Shown: positions 11,025 to 22,446 of the stretch, piece after piece
Layout: each line of letters opens with the position of its first letter
Numbering within the stretch: position 1 is the stretch's first letter
Notes under the pieces: generated by a model
Told to the model about the DNA's origin: nothing
Seen by the model: the letters and a program-made list of their open reading frames with translations, nothing else
Database searches by the model: none
Assembly (NCBI RefSeq): GCF_008364555.1
Contig: NZ_VTUC01000002.1
Span: 186,001-250,000 of the forward strand
DNA: 64,000 nt
From: Enterobacter vonholyi
GTDB lineage: Bacteria; Pseudomonadota; Gammaproteobacteria; Enterobacterales; Enterobacteriaceae
Direction of reading: 5' to 3'
Position numbers and translations under genes: made by a program

Positions 11025-11888
11025 ATGGGAAGTGGATGGCATGAATGGCCGCTGATGATCTTCACGGTCTTTGGTCAGTGCGTGGCGGGTGGTTTCATTG
11101 TGCTCGCGCTGGCGCTGTTGAAAGGTCGCCTTAATGCTGAACAGCAGCAGCGTTTAGTGTTGAGCATGTTTGGCCTGTGGGTGCTGATGGGGATTGGGTT
11201 TATCGCCTCTACGCTTCACCTGGGGTCGCCTATGCGCGCGTTTAACTCCCTGAACCGCGTGGGTGCCTCATCCCTCAGTAATGAGATTGCCAGCGGAGCA
11301 ATTTTCTTTGCCGTCGGTGGGCTGGGCTGGCTGCTGGCCGCCATGAAAAAATTGCCTGCGGGTCTGCGCAGCCTGTGGCTAATCGTGACCATGGTGTTAG
11401 GCGTGGTGTTCGTGTGGATGATGGTGCGCGTCTATAACACCATCGATACCGTTCCAACATGGTACAGCGTCTGGACGCCAATGAGCTTCTTCCTGACGAT
11501 GTTGATCGGCGGACCGCTGCTGGGCTACCTGCTGCTGCGCGTGGCGGGCGTAGACGGGTGGGCAATGCGTTTGCTGCCCGCAGTTTCTCTGCTGGCGCTG
11601 GTAGTGAGTTCGATAGTCGCCCTGATGCAGGGTGCAGAACTGGCAACCATTCACAGCTCTATCCAGCAGGCTTCTGCCCTGGTACCGGACTACGGTGCTC
11701 TGATGGCCTGGCGCATCGTTCTGCTGGTCGCCGCGTTGGTATTCTGGATTGCTCCTCAGCTCAAAGGTTATCAGCCCGCGCTGCCGCTGCTGTCACTGGC
11801 TTTTGTGCTGGTACTGGCGGGTGAACTGATTGGTCGCGGCGTGTTCTACGGGTTGCATATGACTGTAGGTATGGCTATCGCCAGTTAA
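11025..11888 (+). CDS. dmsC: DMSO reductase membrane anchor DmsC
   Basis: Integral membrane subunit that oxidises menaquinol and anchors DmsAB. It has 287 residues and about eight hydrophobic segments spread over its whole length, as expected for the DmsC family. The start is one base after the dmsB stop, with a strong RBS AAGGAGG at 11012-11018 inside dmsB. It is the last gene of the operon and a terminator follows. In E. coli K-12 ycaC comes next; here it is absent. Confidence 0.96.
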   Translation: MGSGWHEWPLMIFTVFGQCVAGGFIVLALALLKGRLNAEQQQRLVLSMFGLWVLMGIGFIASTLHLGSPMRAFNSLNRVGASSLSNEIASGAIFFAVGGLGWLLAAMKKLPAGLRSLWLIVTMVLGVVFVWMMVRVYNTIDTVPTWYSVWTPMSFFLTMLIGGPLLGYLLLRVAGVDGWAMRLLPAVSLLALVVSSIVALMQGAELATIHSSIQQASALVPDYGALMAWRIVLLVAALVFWIAPQLKGYQPALPLLSLAFVLVLAGELIGRGVFYGLHMTVGMAIAS

Positions 11889-11907
11889 CGTTGTATTTGG
11901 TTATATC

Positions 11908-11942
11908 AAGCCGGGCCTGAGTGCCCGGCTTTTTCTTTTTTC
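11908..11942 (+). terminator. Terminator of dmsABC
   Basis: AAGCCGGGC (11908-11916), loop CTGAGT, GCCCGGCTT (11923-11931), then TTTCTTTTTTT. Nine perfect base pairs. Confidence 0.93.
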
Positions 11943-12164
11943 GATCATGAAATTTTTCGACTGTCGTTTTGTTTTAATTTTGCCCATTAATAAATGAAAA
12001 CAGAGACATAATTAATATCTATAGCAGGCGTGGCATTAGCAGGATAAGTTTTTTAAATCGACAGGGAACATATTGTGCGAGGCGGCTAAATCAGTGGATT
12101 GACTTTGTTTTTGCCAGTGGCATGATGCGCACGAAATCTGAACTTCCTCACGGCTTTTTAATCC

Positions 12165-13313
12165 ATGACCACCTATACCCGGCCAGTGCTGCTGTTGCTC
12201 TGTGGCTTGCTTCTGTTGACCCTGGCGATCGCAGTGTTAAATACGCTCGTCCCGCTGTGGCTTGCCCATGAAAACTTACCGACCTGGCAGGTGGGTATGG
12301 TTAGCTCGTCCTTTTTTACCGGCAACCTTCTTGGAACCCTGGTGACCGGGAGCCTGATTAAGCGCTTTGGCTTTAACCGCAGCTATTATCTGGCTTCGCT
12401 GATTTTCGCTGCCGGGTGTGCGGGGCTGGGCCTGATGGTCGGCTTTTGGAGCTGGATGGCATGGCGCTTTATCGCCGGTGTAGGCTGCGCGATGATTTGG
12501 GTAGTCGTTGAAAGTGCGCTGATGTGCAGCGGCACCTCCCGTAATCGTGGACGCCTGCTGGCAGCCTATATGATGGTTTATTACGTCGGCACCGTACTGG
12601 GGCAACTGATGGTCAGCAAGCTGCCAACCGACCTCATGAGCGTTCTGCCGTGGGTAACGGGTATGGTGCTGGCCGCGATCTTGCCTTTGCTCTTCACGCG
12701 CATCGTGAACCAGAACAGCGAACACCAGGAAGCAACCCACGTCTGGCCAATGCTCAGACTGCGTCATGCGCGTCTGGGCGTTAACGGCTGCATTATATCG
12801 GGGATTGTACTGGGCTCGCTCTATGGCCTGATGCCGCTCTATCTGAATCATCAGGGCGTCAGCGATTCCGGAATTGGCTTCTGGATGGCGGTCATGGTGA
12901 GTGCGGGGATCGTCGGGCAGTGGCCGATTGGCCGACTGGCAGACCGCTTCGGTCGTTTGCTGGTGCTGCGCGTTCAGGTCTTCGTGGTCATCATGGGATG
13001 TCTTGCCATGCTCAGCAATGCCGCGATGGCGCCTGCGCTGTTCATTCTCGGGGCCGCCGGCTTTACGCTCTATCCGGTGGCAATGGCCTGGGCCTGCGAA
13101 AAAGTTGAGCATCACCAGCTGGTGGCAATGAACCAGGCGCTGTTACTGAGCTATACCATCGGCAGCTTATTAGGGCCGACGTTTACCGCGATGCTGATGC
13201 AGAATTACTCCGACAATTTACTGTTTATCATGATTGCCAGCGTGTCGTTTATATATCTCTTAATGCTGCTGCGTAAAGCAGGTGAGCATCCAACGCCTGT
13301 GGCACATGCCTGA
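12165..13313 (+). CDS. ycaD: MFS transporter YcaD
   Basis: Major facilitator superfamily inner-membrane transporter of unknown substrate. It has 382 residues, with 12 predicted hydrophobic segments in two halves. The loop GRLADRFGR after the middle is the MFS motif A repeat. The sequence follows E. coli YcaD closely, including [15 protein letters not shown]. The start at 12165 matches the E. coli N-terminus, but no clear Shine-Dalgarno sequence is visible. The 222 bp upstream to the dms terminator are AT-rich and hold no gene that I can see. Confidence 0.94.
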   Translation: MTTYTRPVLLLLCGLLLLTLAIAVLNTLVPLWLAHENLPTWQVGMVSSSFFTGNLLGTLVTGSLIKRFGFNRSYYLASLIFAAGCAGLGLMVGFWSWMAWRFIAGVGCAMIWVVVESALMCSGTSRNRGRLLAAYMMVYYVGTVLGQLMVSKLPTDLMSVLPWVTGMVLAAILPLLFTRIVNQNSEHQEATHVWPMLRLRHARLGVNGCIISGIVLGSLYGLMPLYLNHQGVSDSGIGFWMAVMVSAGIVGQWPIGRLADRFGRLLVLRVQVFVVIMGCLAMLSNAAMAPALFILGAAGFTLYPVAMAWACEKVEHHQLVAMNQALLLSYTIGSLLGPTFTAMLMQNYSDNLLFIMIASVSFIYLLMLLRKAGEHPTPVAHA

Positions 13314-13320
13314 TTAAATT

Positions 13321-13346
13321 AAAGCCTGTCGATGACAGGCTTTTTT
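13321..13346 (+). terminator. Terminator of ycaD
   Basis: AAAGCCTGTC (13321-13330), loop GAT, GACAGGCTTT, then further T residues. Ten perfect base pairs. Confidence 0.93.
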
Positions 13347-13436
13347 GTCCCCATCACAACTAAGAGTTTTACTTATTGTTTGTTTATTGCGCCAGGCGAT
13401 AATTCATGTGAGTCCTAACACTATAAGGCAGCAATC

Positions 13437-13967
13437 ATGTCTATTCGTCGTTTTTCCACTACCGCACTTGCCGTAGTGTTGTCTTTAACGTTTGCAACTG
13501 CTCCGGTCATGGCTAATCCTGGAAACGGGAACGGCGGTGGTCACGGAAACGGTGGCGGACAAGGTAATGGCGGTAATCATGGTAACGGGAATTCTGGTAA
13601 CTCCGGCAACCATGGAAATAAGCAAAATAGCGGACAGGATAACCCTGGAAAATCGAATAAGAGCTTCAAAAATAGCAAAGATGTCGGTAATGATGTTGAT
13701 GCTCGCGTGAGCTTCGATCATGCGCGTCACCTGGCGCTGAATTATGGCTTAACGGGCTATGACTCTCTGCCTCCGGGCATCGCGAAAAACCTCGCCCGTG
13801 GTAAACCGCTTCCTCCGGGCATTGCGAAGAAAACCGTGCCAGCCTCTATGCTGGACCAGCTTCCTTCCTACCCAGGCTATGAATGGCGCGTGGTCGGGGA
13901 CGACCTGGTCTTAATTGCGCTGAGCACAGCCATTGTGACGTCCGTTATTAACGGTGTATTTAAATAG
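13437..13967 (+). CDS. CigR/RcnB-family secreted protein
   Basis: A 176-residue exported protein. Residues 1-26 form a Sec signal peptide ending APVMA. Residues 27 to about 85 are low-complexity Gly/Asn/His/Gln/Ser sequence. A compact C-terminal domain follows with two PPGIAK motifs (LPPGIAKNLARGKPLPPGIAKK), YPGYEWR, and a hydrophobic end LVLIALSTAIVTSVINGVF. This layout is that of the RcnB family. It most resembles Salmonella CigR, which I recall as an anti-virulence factor; RcnB itself is linked to nickel/cobalt homeostasis. Function here is unknown. It stands alone between its own RBS (AAGG, 13425-13428) and a shared terminator, in the place where E. coli K-12 carries ycaMNK. Confidence 0.85.
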   Translation: MSIRRFSTTALAVVLSLTFATAPVMANPGNGNGGGHGNGGGQGNGGNHGNGNSGNSGNHGNKQNSGQDNPGKSNKSFKNSKDVGNDVDARVSFDHARHLALNYGLTGYDSLPPGIAKNLARGKPLPPGIAKKTVPASMLDQLPSYPGYEWRVVGDDLVLIALSTAIVTSVINGVFK

Positions 13968-13974
13968 AATATAA

Positions 13975-14003
13975 AAAAGGCCCGGTTTTACCGGGCCTTT
14001 TCT
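13975..14003. terminator. Bidirectional terminator between the cigR-like gene and pflA
   Basis: AAAGGCCCGG, loop TTTTA, CCGGGCCTTTT, with A-run before and T-run after, so it can end transcription from both convergent genes. Confidence 0.92.
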
Positions 14004-14744
14004 TTAATACATGACCTTGTGGTCATACTGCTCGAGAATACCTTTCACGCGTTCCATCGTCTCTTTTTTCGGCGGCTTCACGCCATCGAGTTTGTACTCT
14101 TCGCCCATGGCCACCCATTTATGTTTACCCAGCTCGTGATAGGGCAGAAGCTCGATTTTCTCGACGTTGCCCATGTCACGGGTGAATTCCCCCAGGCGGT
14201 GCGCGGAGTCGTCATCGTCTGACCAGCCAGGAACAACCACGTAGCGGATCCAGGTTTTGATGCCTTTGTCGGCTATGTATTTGGCAAACTCCAGCGTGCG
14301 GTGGTTTGAGACACCAACGAGGTTCTGATGGATCTCATCGTTCATCTGTTTGAGATCGAGCATCACCAGATCGGTCACTTCAAGCAGTTCATCAATCACC
14401 GGATCGTAGCGACGTACAAAGCCATTGGTATCCAGGCAGGTATGAATGCCTTCTTTGTGGCAGGCGCGGAACCAGTCACGGACAAATTCAGCCTGAAGAA
14501 TGGCTTCACCGCCGGATGCGGTGACGCCGCCCCCGGACGCGTTCATAAAGTGGCGGTAGGTCACCACCTCTTTCATCAAGTCTTCAACGGTCACTTCTTT
14601 GCCGCCGTGCGTGTCCCAGGTATCGCGGTTATGGCAGTACAGGCAGCGCATCAGGCAGCCCTGGAAAAAGGTGATAAAGCGGATGCCCGGGCCATCAACG
14701 GTGCCACAGGATTCAAAGGAGTGAATACGACCAATAGTTGACAT
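14004..14744 (-). CDS. pflA: Pyruvate formate-lyase 1-activating enzyme PflA
   Basis: Radical SAM enzyme that makes the glycyl radical on PflB under anaerobiosis. It has 246 residues, the E. coli length. The radical-SAM motif C30-x3-C34-x2-C37 ([11 protein letters not shown]) is clear. The start at 14744 gives [11 protein letters not shown]. An in-frame extension up to 14798 exists but does not match the family, and GGAGA at 14755-14759 supports the inner start. It lies downstream of pflB on the same strand, with about 200 bp and a terminator between them, so it is probably expressed at least partly from its own promoter. Confidence 0.96.
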   Translation of the reverse strand: MSTIGRIHSFESCGTVDGPGIRFITFFQGCLMRCLYCHNRDTWDTHGGKEVTVEDLMKEVVTYRHFMNASGGGVTASGGEAILQAEFVRDWFRACHKEGIHTCLDTNGFVRRYDPVIDELLEVTDLVMLDLKQMNDEIHQNLVGVSNHRTLEFAKYIADKGIKTWIRYVVVPGWSDDDDSAHRLGEFTRDMGNVEKIELLPYHELGKHKWVAMGEEYKLDGVKPPKKETMERVKGILEQYDHKVMY

Positions 14745-14879
14745 TGCGGTGATATCTCCATCATCGGCCCGTCCCGGGCCTGTGTATGCACAGCTCAAAG
14801 CCGGCTGTGTTAAGTCTGTTTTGGCTGTTATCCATTAAGTATAGATAGCGGACAAAAGAGACTGAGGTGGAGAGGGTGC

Positions 14880-14908
14880 TAAAAAGGCCCCACTGAAGTG
14901 GAGCCTTT
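14880..14908 (-). terminator. Terminator of pflB
   Basis: On the minus strand: AAAGGCTCCACT, loop TC, AGTGGGGCCTTT with one U-G pair, then T residues. Confidence 0.88.
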
Positions 14909-14947
14909 ATTGTACGCTTGTTAACGCGTGATTTCAGTCAATTCCAC

Positions 14948-17230
<2,283 letters not shown>

Positions 17231-17281
17231 GTAACACCTACCTTCTTAAGTGGATTTTTTATTTACTGCCTGAGAAAACCA

Positions 17282-18139
17282 TCAATGATGATCGTCGCCA
17301 CGCAGGTAAATGACCCAGTATGTCAACCCAACTAACAGACCCCCACCGATAATGTTCCCGATAGTGACAGGGATCAGGTTATCAGTAATGAAATTCATAA
17401 TAGTCAGGTGTGAGAAACTTTCCGGGGATGAACCAACTGCGGTCCAGAACTCCGGGCTCGCAAAGTCGCGGATGACAATGCCCATTGGGATCATGAACAT
17501 ATTCGCGATACTGTGCTCAAAGCCGCTGGCAACAAACATCGCAACCGGCAGAACCATAATTAAGGCTTTGTCCATCAGGCTACGACCCGAGTAGCTCATC
17601 CATACAGCCAGGCAGACCATCAGGTTAGCGAGGATGCCGAGAGCAACGGCTTCGATAAATGTGTGGTGCATTTTGTGGTCGGCGGTTTGCAGGACGTTAA
17701 GGCCCCAGCCACCGTTGGCGGTCATGTACTCGCCAGAAAGCCACATCAACAAAACAAAGAGCAGACAGCCAACCAGGTTACCCACGTAAACATTAAGCCA
17801 GTTACGTGCCAGCTGACCCCAGGTAATTCTTCCGCTGGCCTTTGCCACGACAATCAGCACCGTTGAGGTGAAGAGGTCGGCGCCGCAGATGACGCAGAGA
17901 ATCAGACCCAGTGAGAAACAAATGCCGCCAATCAGTTTGGCCATGCCGAAAGGCATTCCGGCAGTACCGGTGGTGGCGGTGATGTAGAAGACGAAAGCGA
18001 TAGAGATGAACACACCAGCCGTGATTGCCAGATAGAACGTCTTCATCGGGTGTTTCGTTGCTTTATAGACACCCGCTTCTTCGGCAACTTTGGCCATCGC
18101 AGCGGGGAGTAAAAGATCAAAAGGGTTGTCAGCTTTCAC
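17282..18139 (-). CDS. focA: Formate channel FocA
   Basis: Pentameric inner-membrane channel of the formate/nitrite transporter family that exports and imports formate. It has 285 residues, as in E. coli. Hydrophobic segments run along the whole protein, and the conserved stretches GADLFTS and SGFEHSIANMF (with the pore histidine) are present. I chose the GTG start at 18139 because it gives KADNPFDLLLPAAM right after the initiator, as in E. coli. An ATG at 18181 would add 14 residues with no family match. It is the first gene of focA-pflB. Confidence 0.95.
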   Translation of the reverse strand: MKADNPFDLLLPAAMAKVAEEAGVYKATKHPMKTFYLAITAGVFISIAFVFYITATTGTAGMPFGMAKLIGGICFSLGLILCVICGADLFTSTVLIVVAKASGRITWGQLARNWLNVYVGNLVGCLLFVLLMWLSGEYMTANGGWGLNVLQTADHKMHHTFIEAVALGILANLMVCLAVWMSYSGRSLMDKALIMVLPVAMFVASGFEHSIANMFMIPMGIVIRDFASPEFWTAVGSSPESFSHLTIMNFITDNLIPVTIGNIIGGGLLVGLTYWVIYLRGDDHH

Positions 18140-18199
18140 ACTAACTCTCTCTTTATTAAGTCGGCGACGAGATACTAACAAAGCATTATAGAAGAGAAA

Positions 18200-18213
18200 T
18201 TGATATAGATCAT
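18200..18213. promoter_or_regulatory. FNR box upstream of focA-pflB
   Basis: TTGAT ATAG ATCAT matches the FNR palindrome at 9 of 10 positions. It lies about 60 bp upstream of the focA start, as expected for an FNR-activated promoter close to the gene. FNR/ArcA control of focA-pfl is established in E. coli. Confidence 0.8.
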
Positions 18214-18462
18214 ATCTCGCCTGGCTTATAGGCCCGCAGTGTGTATGGTTTTACAACAAATGCGGAGTAAGTATTTGATTATCCGTATAAAAATAAATTT
18301 TAAAAGTTATGAAAAGAGTTGAATTTTTTCGTTCAGCCACCTCGGAGACAGTTAATTAATATGGAGTATTTACCATAAAAAGTAACAGTAAAGCCCAGGT
18401 AAATATTATTATATTTACCCATGTTTAACTTTATTATTACAATCAACAGTCATTGCCGAAGA
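18214..18462. other. Non-coding AT-rich region upstream of focA
   Basis: About 250 bp without a gene, part of the 406-bp focA-ycaO gap. By analogy with E. coli it should hold the distal pfl promoters and ArcA/IHF sites, but I cannot place these. The clear structure is a perfect inverted repeat, GGTAAATAT TATT ATATTTACC (18398-18419), overlapped by TACCCAT (18416-18422), which fits the NarL heptamer. Confidence 0.5.
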
Positions 18463-18494
18463 AAATAAAAAACGGGGCAATGAAATTGCCCCGT
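18463..18494 (-). terminator. Terminator of ycaO
   Basis: On the minus strand: ACGGGGCAAT, loop TTC, ATTGCCCCGT, then TTTTTTATTTT. Confidence 0.93.
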
Positions 18495-18545
18495 AATATA
18501 GCCCAGACGATTGAATACGCCTACTGCTGGTAATGTTATGTGCGC

Positions 18546-20306
18546 TTATTTTGACCAGTAAGCGGCTTTTGCTTTCTGCAGTTTTTCGTAGGCCTTCAGC
18601 AGCGACTGGTGCGCCGGGAAGGCTTTCAGATCGCTATCAACAGCCTGCAGGCCATAGAACGGCGCTTCACCGCTCAGGGCCGCGCTGGCTGCTTCTACAG
18701 CCTCAGCACCGTACATGCGCACGAAAGCATTCAGGTATTGCAGCGGCTCGCGATCCTCTTCCTGTGCCAGCAGGAGCAGGGTTTGCAGGCAACGGTAATA
18801 GTTGGTGCGCTCGGCAGAGAAGACCGACTGGTTGAACTCCATGGTCCACTCGGTCCAGGCCAGGGCCTGATCCAGGTCGCCACCCGCCAGGGACAGCATC
18901 GCTTTCAGTTCACCGATACGCAGGGTATACCAGCCGTTATCTTTACCGGTCGCCAGACCCAGGAGTTCGCGTACGCGGGTGAAGTCATCGTGGCCTTCCT
19001 CGTCCAGTTGGGCGATCAGATTCAGATAATCTTCTTTTTCCCACTCGCTGCCAGGCAGAGCCAGCAGCGTTTCGCGCAGATGTGCACCCATGCTGTTATT
19101 CGCCAGCCACAGATCTTCTGCAGGGTAGATGTCGGACATGCCGGGAACAATAATGCGGCATGCATAGACGCCCAGGTGCTCGTAGTCGGCGATATAGACG
19201 TCCTGGTCTTCGGCTTTGAAAATCGCCATCAGCGTCGCGAACTCTTCTTCCGTTGTCCCTGCAAAGCTCCAGTCCACGAACGGATAGTCTGCGTCCTGTT
19301 TGAACATATCCCAGGAGATCAAACCGCTGGAGTCAATGAAGTGGGTTTCGAGGTTGGTATGTTCAGCCACCTCTTCATCGTCAAACGTTGGCGGGGTGAA
19401 CACGTCGAGATCTTTCAGGCTACGGCCCTGCAGCAGCTCGGTGACGGTGCGTTCCAGCGCCACGCCGAAGTCAGGGTGCGCGCCAAAGGAGGCGAAACAG
19501 GTGCCGTTTGTCGGGTTGAACAGCACGACGCAGATAACCGGGTACTTGCCGCCCAGCGAGCCGTCATAGGCAAAGATTGGGAAACCTTCTGCTTCCAGCT
19601 TAGCGATGGACTCCACCACGCCCGGGTAGCGCGCCAGCACGTCGGCCGGAATTTCAGGCAGGCTAATGGATTCGGCAATGATGCGGTTTTTAATGTGGCG
19701 TTCAAAGACTTCGGACAGACCCTGCACGCGCGCTTCATTGCGGGTGTTACCGGCGGACATGCCGTTGGACACATACAGGTTGCCGACGATGTTCATCGGA
19801 ATATAAACGGTCTGCTCGTCAGACTGGCGGGTGAACGGCAGGGCGCAGATCCCACGGTCTTCATTGCCAGACTGCAGATCGATCAGCATGCTGGCGGTCA
19901 GTTCGTTGTCTGGATCGTAGAAGGCACGCAGGCGTGAGTCGAGAATACCTTCCGGCAGTTCGTCGTCTTCGGTCAGCGGGAACCATTTTTCATTTGGATA
20001 GTGAACGAACGGGCCGTTAGCGATAGTCTCGCCCAGCCAGAAGTCAGCGAAGAAATAGTTGGTGGACAGACGCTCAAAATACTCACCCAGCGCAGAGGCC
20101 AGTGCCGCTTTTTTTGTCGCGCCTTTACCGTTGGTAAAGCATAGGGCACAGTCTTTATCGCGAATATGCACGGACCAGACGTGAGGCACCGGATTGAGCC
20201 AGGAGGCTTCTTCGATGTTAAAACCCAGGTCGGTCAGTTTCTGCTGGAAGCGAGCGATGGAATCTTCCAGAGCGGCATCTTTGCCGGGGATAAACGTTTG
20301 AGTCAT
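18546..20306 (-). CDS. ycaO: YcaO domain protein (S12 beta-methylthiolation accessory factor)
   Basis: 586-residue protein of the YcaO ATP-binding superfamily. Family members phosphorylate peptide backbones to make azolines. The E. coli protein is linked to RimO-dependent beta-methylthiolation of ribosomal protein S12. The YcaO domain fills roughly residues 50-400, with conserved acidic stretches such as ALGEYFERLS and EARVQGLSEVFERH. The C-terminal third contains tetratricopeptide-like helices and ends KAAYWSK. No azoline-peptide precursor or partner cyclodehydratase lies nearby, so this is the housekeeping type. The start at 20306 (MTQTFIPGKD) matches E. coli; the longer open frame up to 20600 overlaps ycaP and is not used. 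Confidence 0.96.
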   Translation of the reverse strand: MTQTFIPGKDAALEDSIARFQQKLTDLGFNIEEASWLNPVPHVWSVHIRDKDCALCFTNGKGATKKAALASALGEYFERLSTNYFFADFWLGETIANGPFVHYPNEKWFPLTEDDELPEGILDSRLRAFYDPDNELTASMLIDLQSGNEDRGICALPFTRQSDEQTVYIPMNIVGNLYVSNGMSAGNTRNEARVQGLSEVFERHIKNRIIAESISLPEIPADVLARYPGVVESIAKLEAEGFPIFAYDGSLGGKYPVICVVLFNPTNGTCFASFGAHPDFGVALERTVTELLQGRSLKDLDVFTPPTFDDEEVAEHTNLETHFIDSSGLISWDMFKQDADYPFVDWSFAGTTEEEFATLMAIFKAEDQDVYIADYEHLGVYACRIIVPGMSDIYPAEDLWLANNSMGAHLRETLLALPGSEWEKEDYLNLIAQLDEEGHDDFTRVRELLGLATGKDNGWYTLRIGELKAMLSLAGGDLDQALAWTEWTMEFNQSVFSAERTNYYRCLQTLLLLAQEEDREPLQYLNAFVRMYGAEAVEAASAALSGEAPFYGLQAVDSDLKAFPAHQSLLKAYEKLQKAKAAYWSK

Positions 20307-20433
20307 GGCGTTCACTTTTATCGTACGTAAAGCGCGCAATGATACGGGTTTTGCGTGACGGGTGCTATCTTCGGCGAAAATAAATGGCTGGGCTATGCTT
20401 AGTGGCAGTAACTGACTGTTAAGGCATAGAAAA

Positions 20434-21126
20434 ATGAAAGCATTTGATCTCCAGCGGATGGCGTTTGATAAAGTTCCTCCTGAATTTCTGGGCGAAGTGG
20501 CGCTGCGCAGCCTGTATACCTTCGTACTTGTCTTCCTGTTTCTTAAAATCACCGGCCGTCGCGGCGTACGGCAGATGTCGCTCTTTGAGGTGTTGATCAT
20601 CCTGACGCTGGGTTCAGCGGCGGGGGATGTCGCCTTCTATGATGATGTGCCGATGGTGCCGGTGTTTATCGTTTTTGTTTCACTGGCGCTTCTTTATCGC
20701 CTTGTCATGTGGCTGATGTCGAAAAGCGAAAAGCTGGAAGATCTGCTTGAGGGGAAGCCGGTCGTTATCGTCGAGGACGGGCAGTTGGCCTGGGAAAATG
20801 TACAAAGCGCCAATATGACCGAGTTTGAGTTCTTTATGGAGCTACGACTGAATAGCGTTGAACAGCTCGGGCAGGTGCGTCTGGCGATCATGGAGACCAA
20901 CGGGCAGATCAGCGTCTATTACTATTCTGACGACGAGGTGAAGCCGGGACTGTGTATCCTGCCGGATATGCTGATCGAGCGTTTCAGAACCGTACCTGAG
21001 TCAGGCGAGTATGCCTGCGTGAGATGTAGCCATGTGCTCGCGATGCAGCCGGGGGATCGTCAATTATGCCCCCGCTGTGCAAATCCGGAATGGACGAAGG
21101 TTAGCCGGGCCAAACGCATCACCTGA
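20434..21126 (+). CDS. ycaP: DUF421 inner-membrane protein YcaP
   Basis: 230-residue membrane protein of unknown function in the DUF421/YetF family. The first third has about three hydrophobic segments. A cytoplasmic YetF-type domain follows (DLLEGKPVVIVEDGQ, MTEFEFFMELR). The C-terminus has two Cys pairs, CVRC and CPRC, which look like a small zinc ribbon. The start at 20434 agrees with E. coli, with AAGG at 20421-20424. It is divergent from ycaO; the 127 bp between them must hold both promoters. Confidence 0.93.
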   Translation: MKAFDLQRMAFDKVPPEFLGEVALRSLYTFVLVFLFLKITGRRGVRQMSLFEVLIILTLGSAAGDVAFYDDVPMVPVFIVFVSLALLYRLVMWLMSKSEKLEDLLEGKPVVIVEDGQLAWENVQSANMTEFEFFMELRLNSVEQLGQVRLAIMETNGQISVYYYSDDEVKPGLCILPDMLIERFRTVPESGEYACVRCSHVLAMQPGDRQLCPRCANPEWTKVSRAKRIT

Positions 21127-21288
21127 CAGCCATTTTGTCGGTTTTGTCATGGCGAGGCGGCAGATTGTTTTGTGTGACGCGGGGCACATTTCACGGGTCA
21201 TAAGTTTTAGACATTGCGGCGCGTGTCACTGAATGATAAAACCGATATCCACAGTTATAACTTATGGCTTTTAGCGTGGTGAGGGGAA

Positions 21289-22377
21289 ATGGCTCAAGTC
21301 TTTAATTTCAGTTCAGGTCCGGCAATGTTACCGGCAGACGTGCTTAAACAGGCTCAACAGGAACTCTGTGACTGGAACGGTCTCGGTACGTCGGTGATGG
21401 AAATCAGCCACCGTGGTAAAGAGTTTATTCAGGTGGCCGAAGAGGCAGAAAAGGATTTTCGCGATCTGCTGAATATTCCCTCGAACTACAAAGTATTGTT
21501 CTGCCACGGCGGTGGACGCGGCCAGTTTGCAGGCGTTCCGCTGAATATCCTCGGTGACAAAACGACGGCTGACTACGTTGACGCGGGCTACTGGGCTGCG
21601 AGCGCCGTTAAAGAAGCGCATAAATACTGCACGCCGAATGTTATCGACGCAAAAGTGACCGTTGATGGCCTGCGCGCCGTGAAGCCAATGAGCGAGTGGC
21701 AGCTTTCTGATAACGCAGCCTATCTGCACTACTGCCCGAACGAAACCATTGACGGGATTGCCATCGACGAGACGCCAAACTTCGGCAGCGATGTCGTGGT
21801 TGCCGCCGACTTCTCCTCCACCATTCTGTCTGCGCCAATTGATGTCAGCCGCTACGGCGTTATCTATGCGGGCGCGCAGAAAAATATCGGTCCGGCCGGT
21901 TTGACTATCGTCGTCGTGCGTGAAGACCTGCTGGGTAAAGCACATACATCCTGCCCGTCGATTCTTGATTACACCGTGCTGAACGACAACGATTCTATGT
22001 TCAACACCCCACCGACGTTTGCCTGGTACCTTTCCGGCCTGGTCTTCAAATGGCTGAAGCAAAACGGCGGCGTGGCGCAGATGGACAAGGTGAATCAGCA
22101 GAAAGCTGAACTGCTGTATGGCGTGATCGACAAAAGCGATTTCTATCGCAACGATGTGGCGAAAGCTAACCGTTCCCGCATGAACGTGCCGTTCCAACTG
22201 GCGGACAGCAGCCTGGATAAAGTGTTCCTGGAAGAGTCCTTCGCGGCAGGCCTGCATTCGCTCAAAGGTCACCGTGTCGTTGGCGGCATGCGTGCCTCCA
22301 TCTATAACGCGATGCCGCTGGAAGGCGTTAAAGCTCTGACAGATTTCATGATCGACTTCGAACGTCGCCACGGTTAA
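21289..22377 (+). CDS. serC: Phosphoserine aminotransferase SerC
   Basis: PLP enzyme of serine synthesis (3-phosphohydroxypyruvate to phosphoserine), also used in pyridoxal phosphate synthesis. It has 362 residues, the family length. The PLP lysine is K198 in [11 protein letters not shown]. The RBS GAGGGG is at 21281-21286. It is the first gene of the serC-aroA mixed-function operon, followed after 69 bp by aroA, with a hairpin between the two. Confidence 0.98.
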   Translation: MAQVFNFSSGPAMLPADVLKQAQQELCDWNGLGTSVMEISHRGKEFIQVAEEAEKDFRDLLNIPSNYKVLFCHGGGRGQFAGVPLNILGDKTTADYVDAGYWAASAVKEAHKYCTPNVIDAKVTVDGLRAVKPMSEWQLSDNAAYLHYCPNETIDGIAIDETPNFGSDVVVAADFSSTILSAPIDVSRYGVIYAGAQKNIGPAGLTIVVVREDLLGKAHTSCPSILDYTVLNDNDSMFNTPPTFAWYLSGLVFKWLKQNGGVAQMDKVNQQKAELLYGVIDKSDFYRNDVAKANRSRMNVPFQLADSSLDKVFLEESFAAGLHSLKGHRVVGGMRASIYNAMPLEGVKALTDFMIDFERRHG

Positions 22378-22392
22378 TAGCGCTGTTTTCAC

Positions 22393-22418
22393 CCCCGTAG
22401 CCCTGCTGCGGGGTTTTT
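22393..22418 (+). terminator. Intergenic terminator/attenuator between serC and aroA
   Basis: CCCCGTAG (22393-22400), loop CCCTG, CTGCGGGG (22406-22413), then TTTTT. One U-G pair in the stem. It lies inside the operon and probably lowers aroA transcription relative to serC. Confidence 0.8.
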
Positions 22419-22446
22419 ATTATGTTGAGTTGAGAGTTAAGTTTTC

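Noticed and set aside
18609-19937. 442-codon open frame opposite ycaO
   Set aside because: Antisense shadow of ycaO with no RBS or family resemblance.
18546-20306. Possible azoline-peptide (TOMM/RiPP) biosynthetic locus around ycaO
   Set aside because: No precursor peptide, dehydrogenase or partner protein is adjacent; neighbours are focA-pfl and serC, as in E. coli where ycaO is a housekeeping gene.
20307-20600. N-terminal extension of ycaO by 98 codons
   Set aside because: It would overlap the divergent ycaP gene; the inner ATG at 20306 matches the family start.
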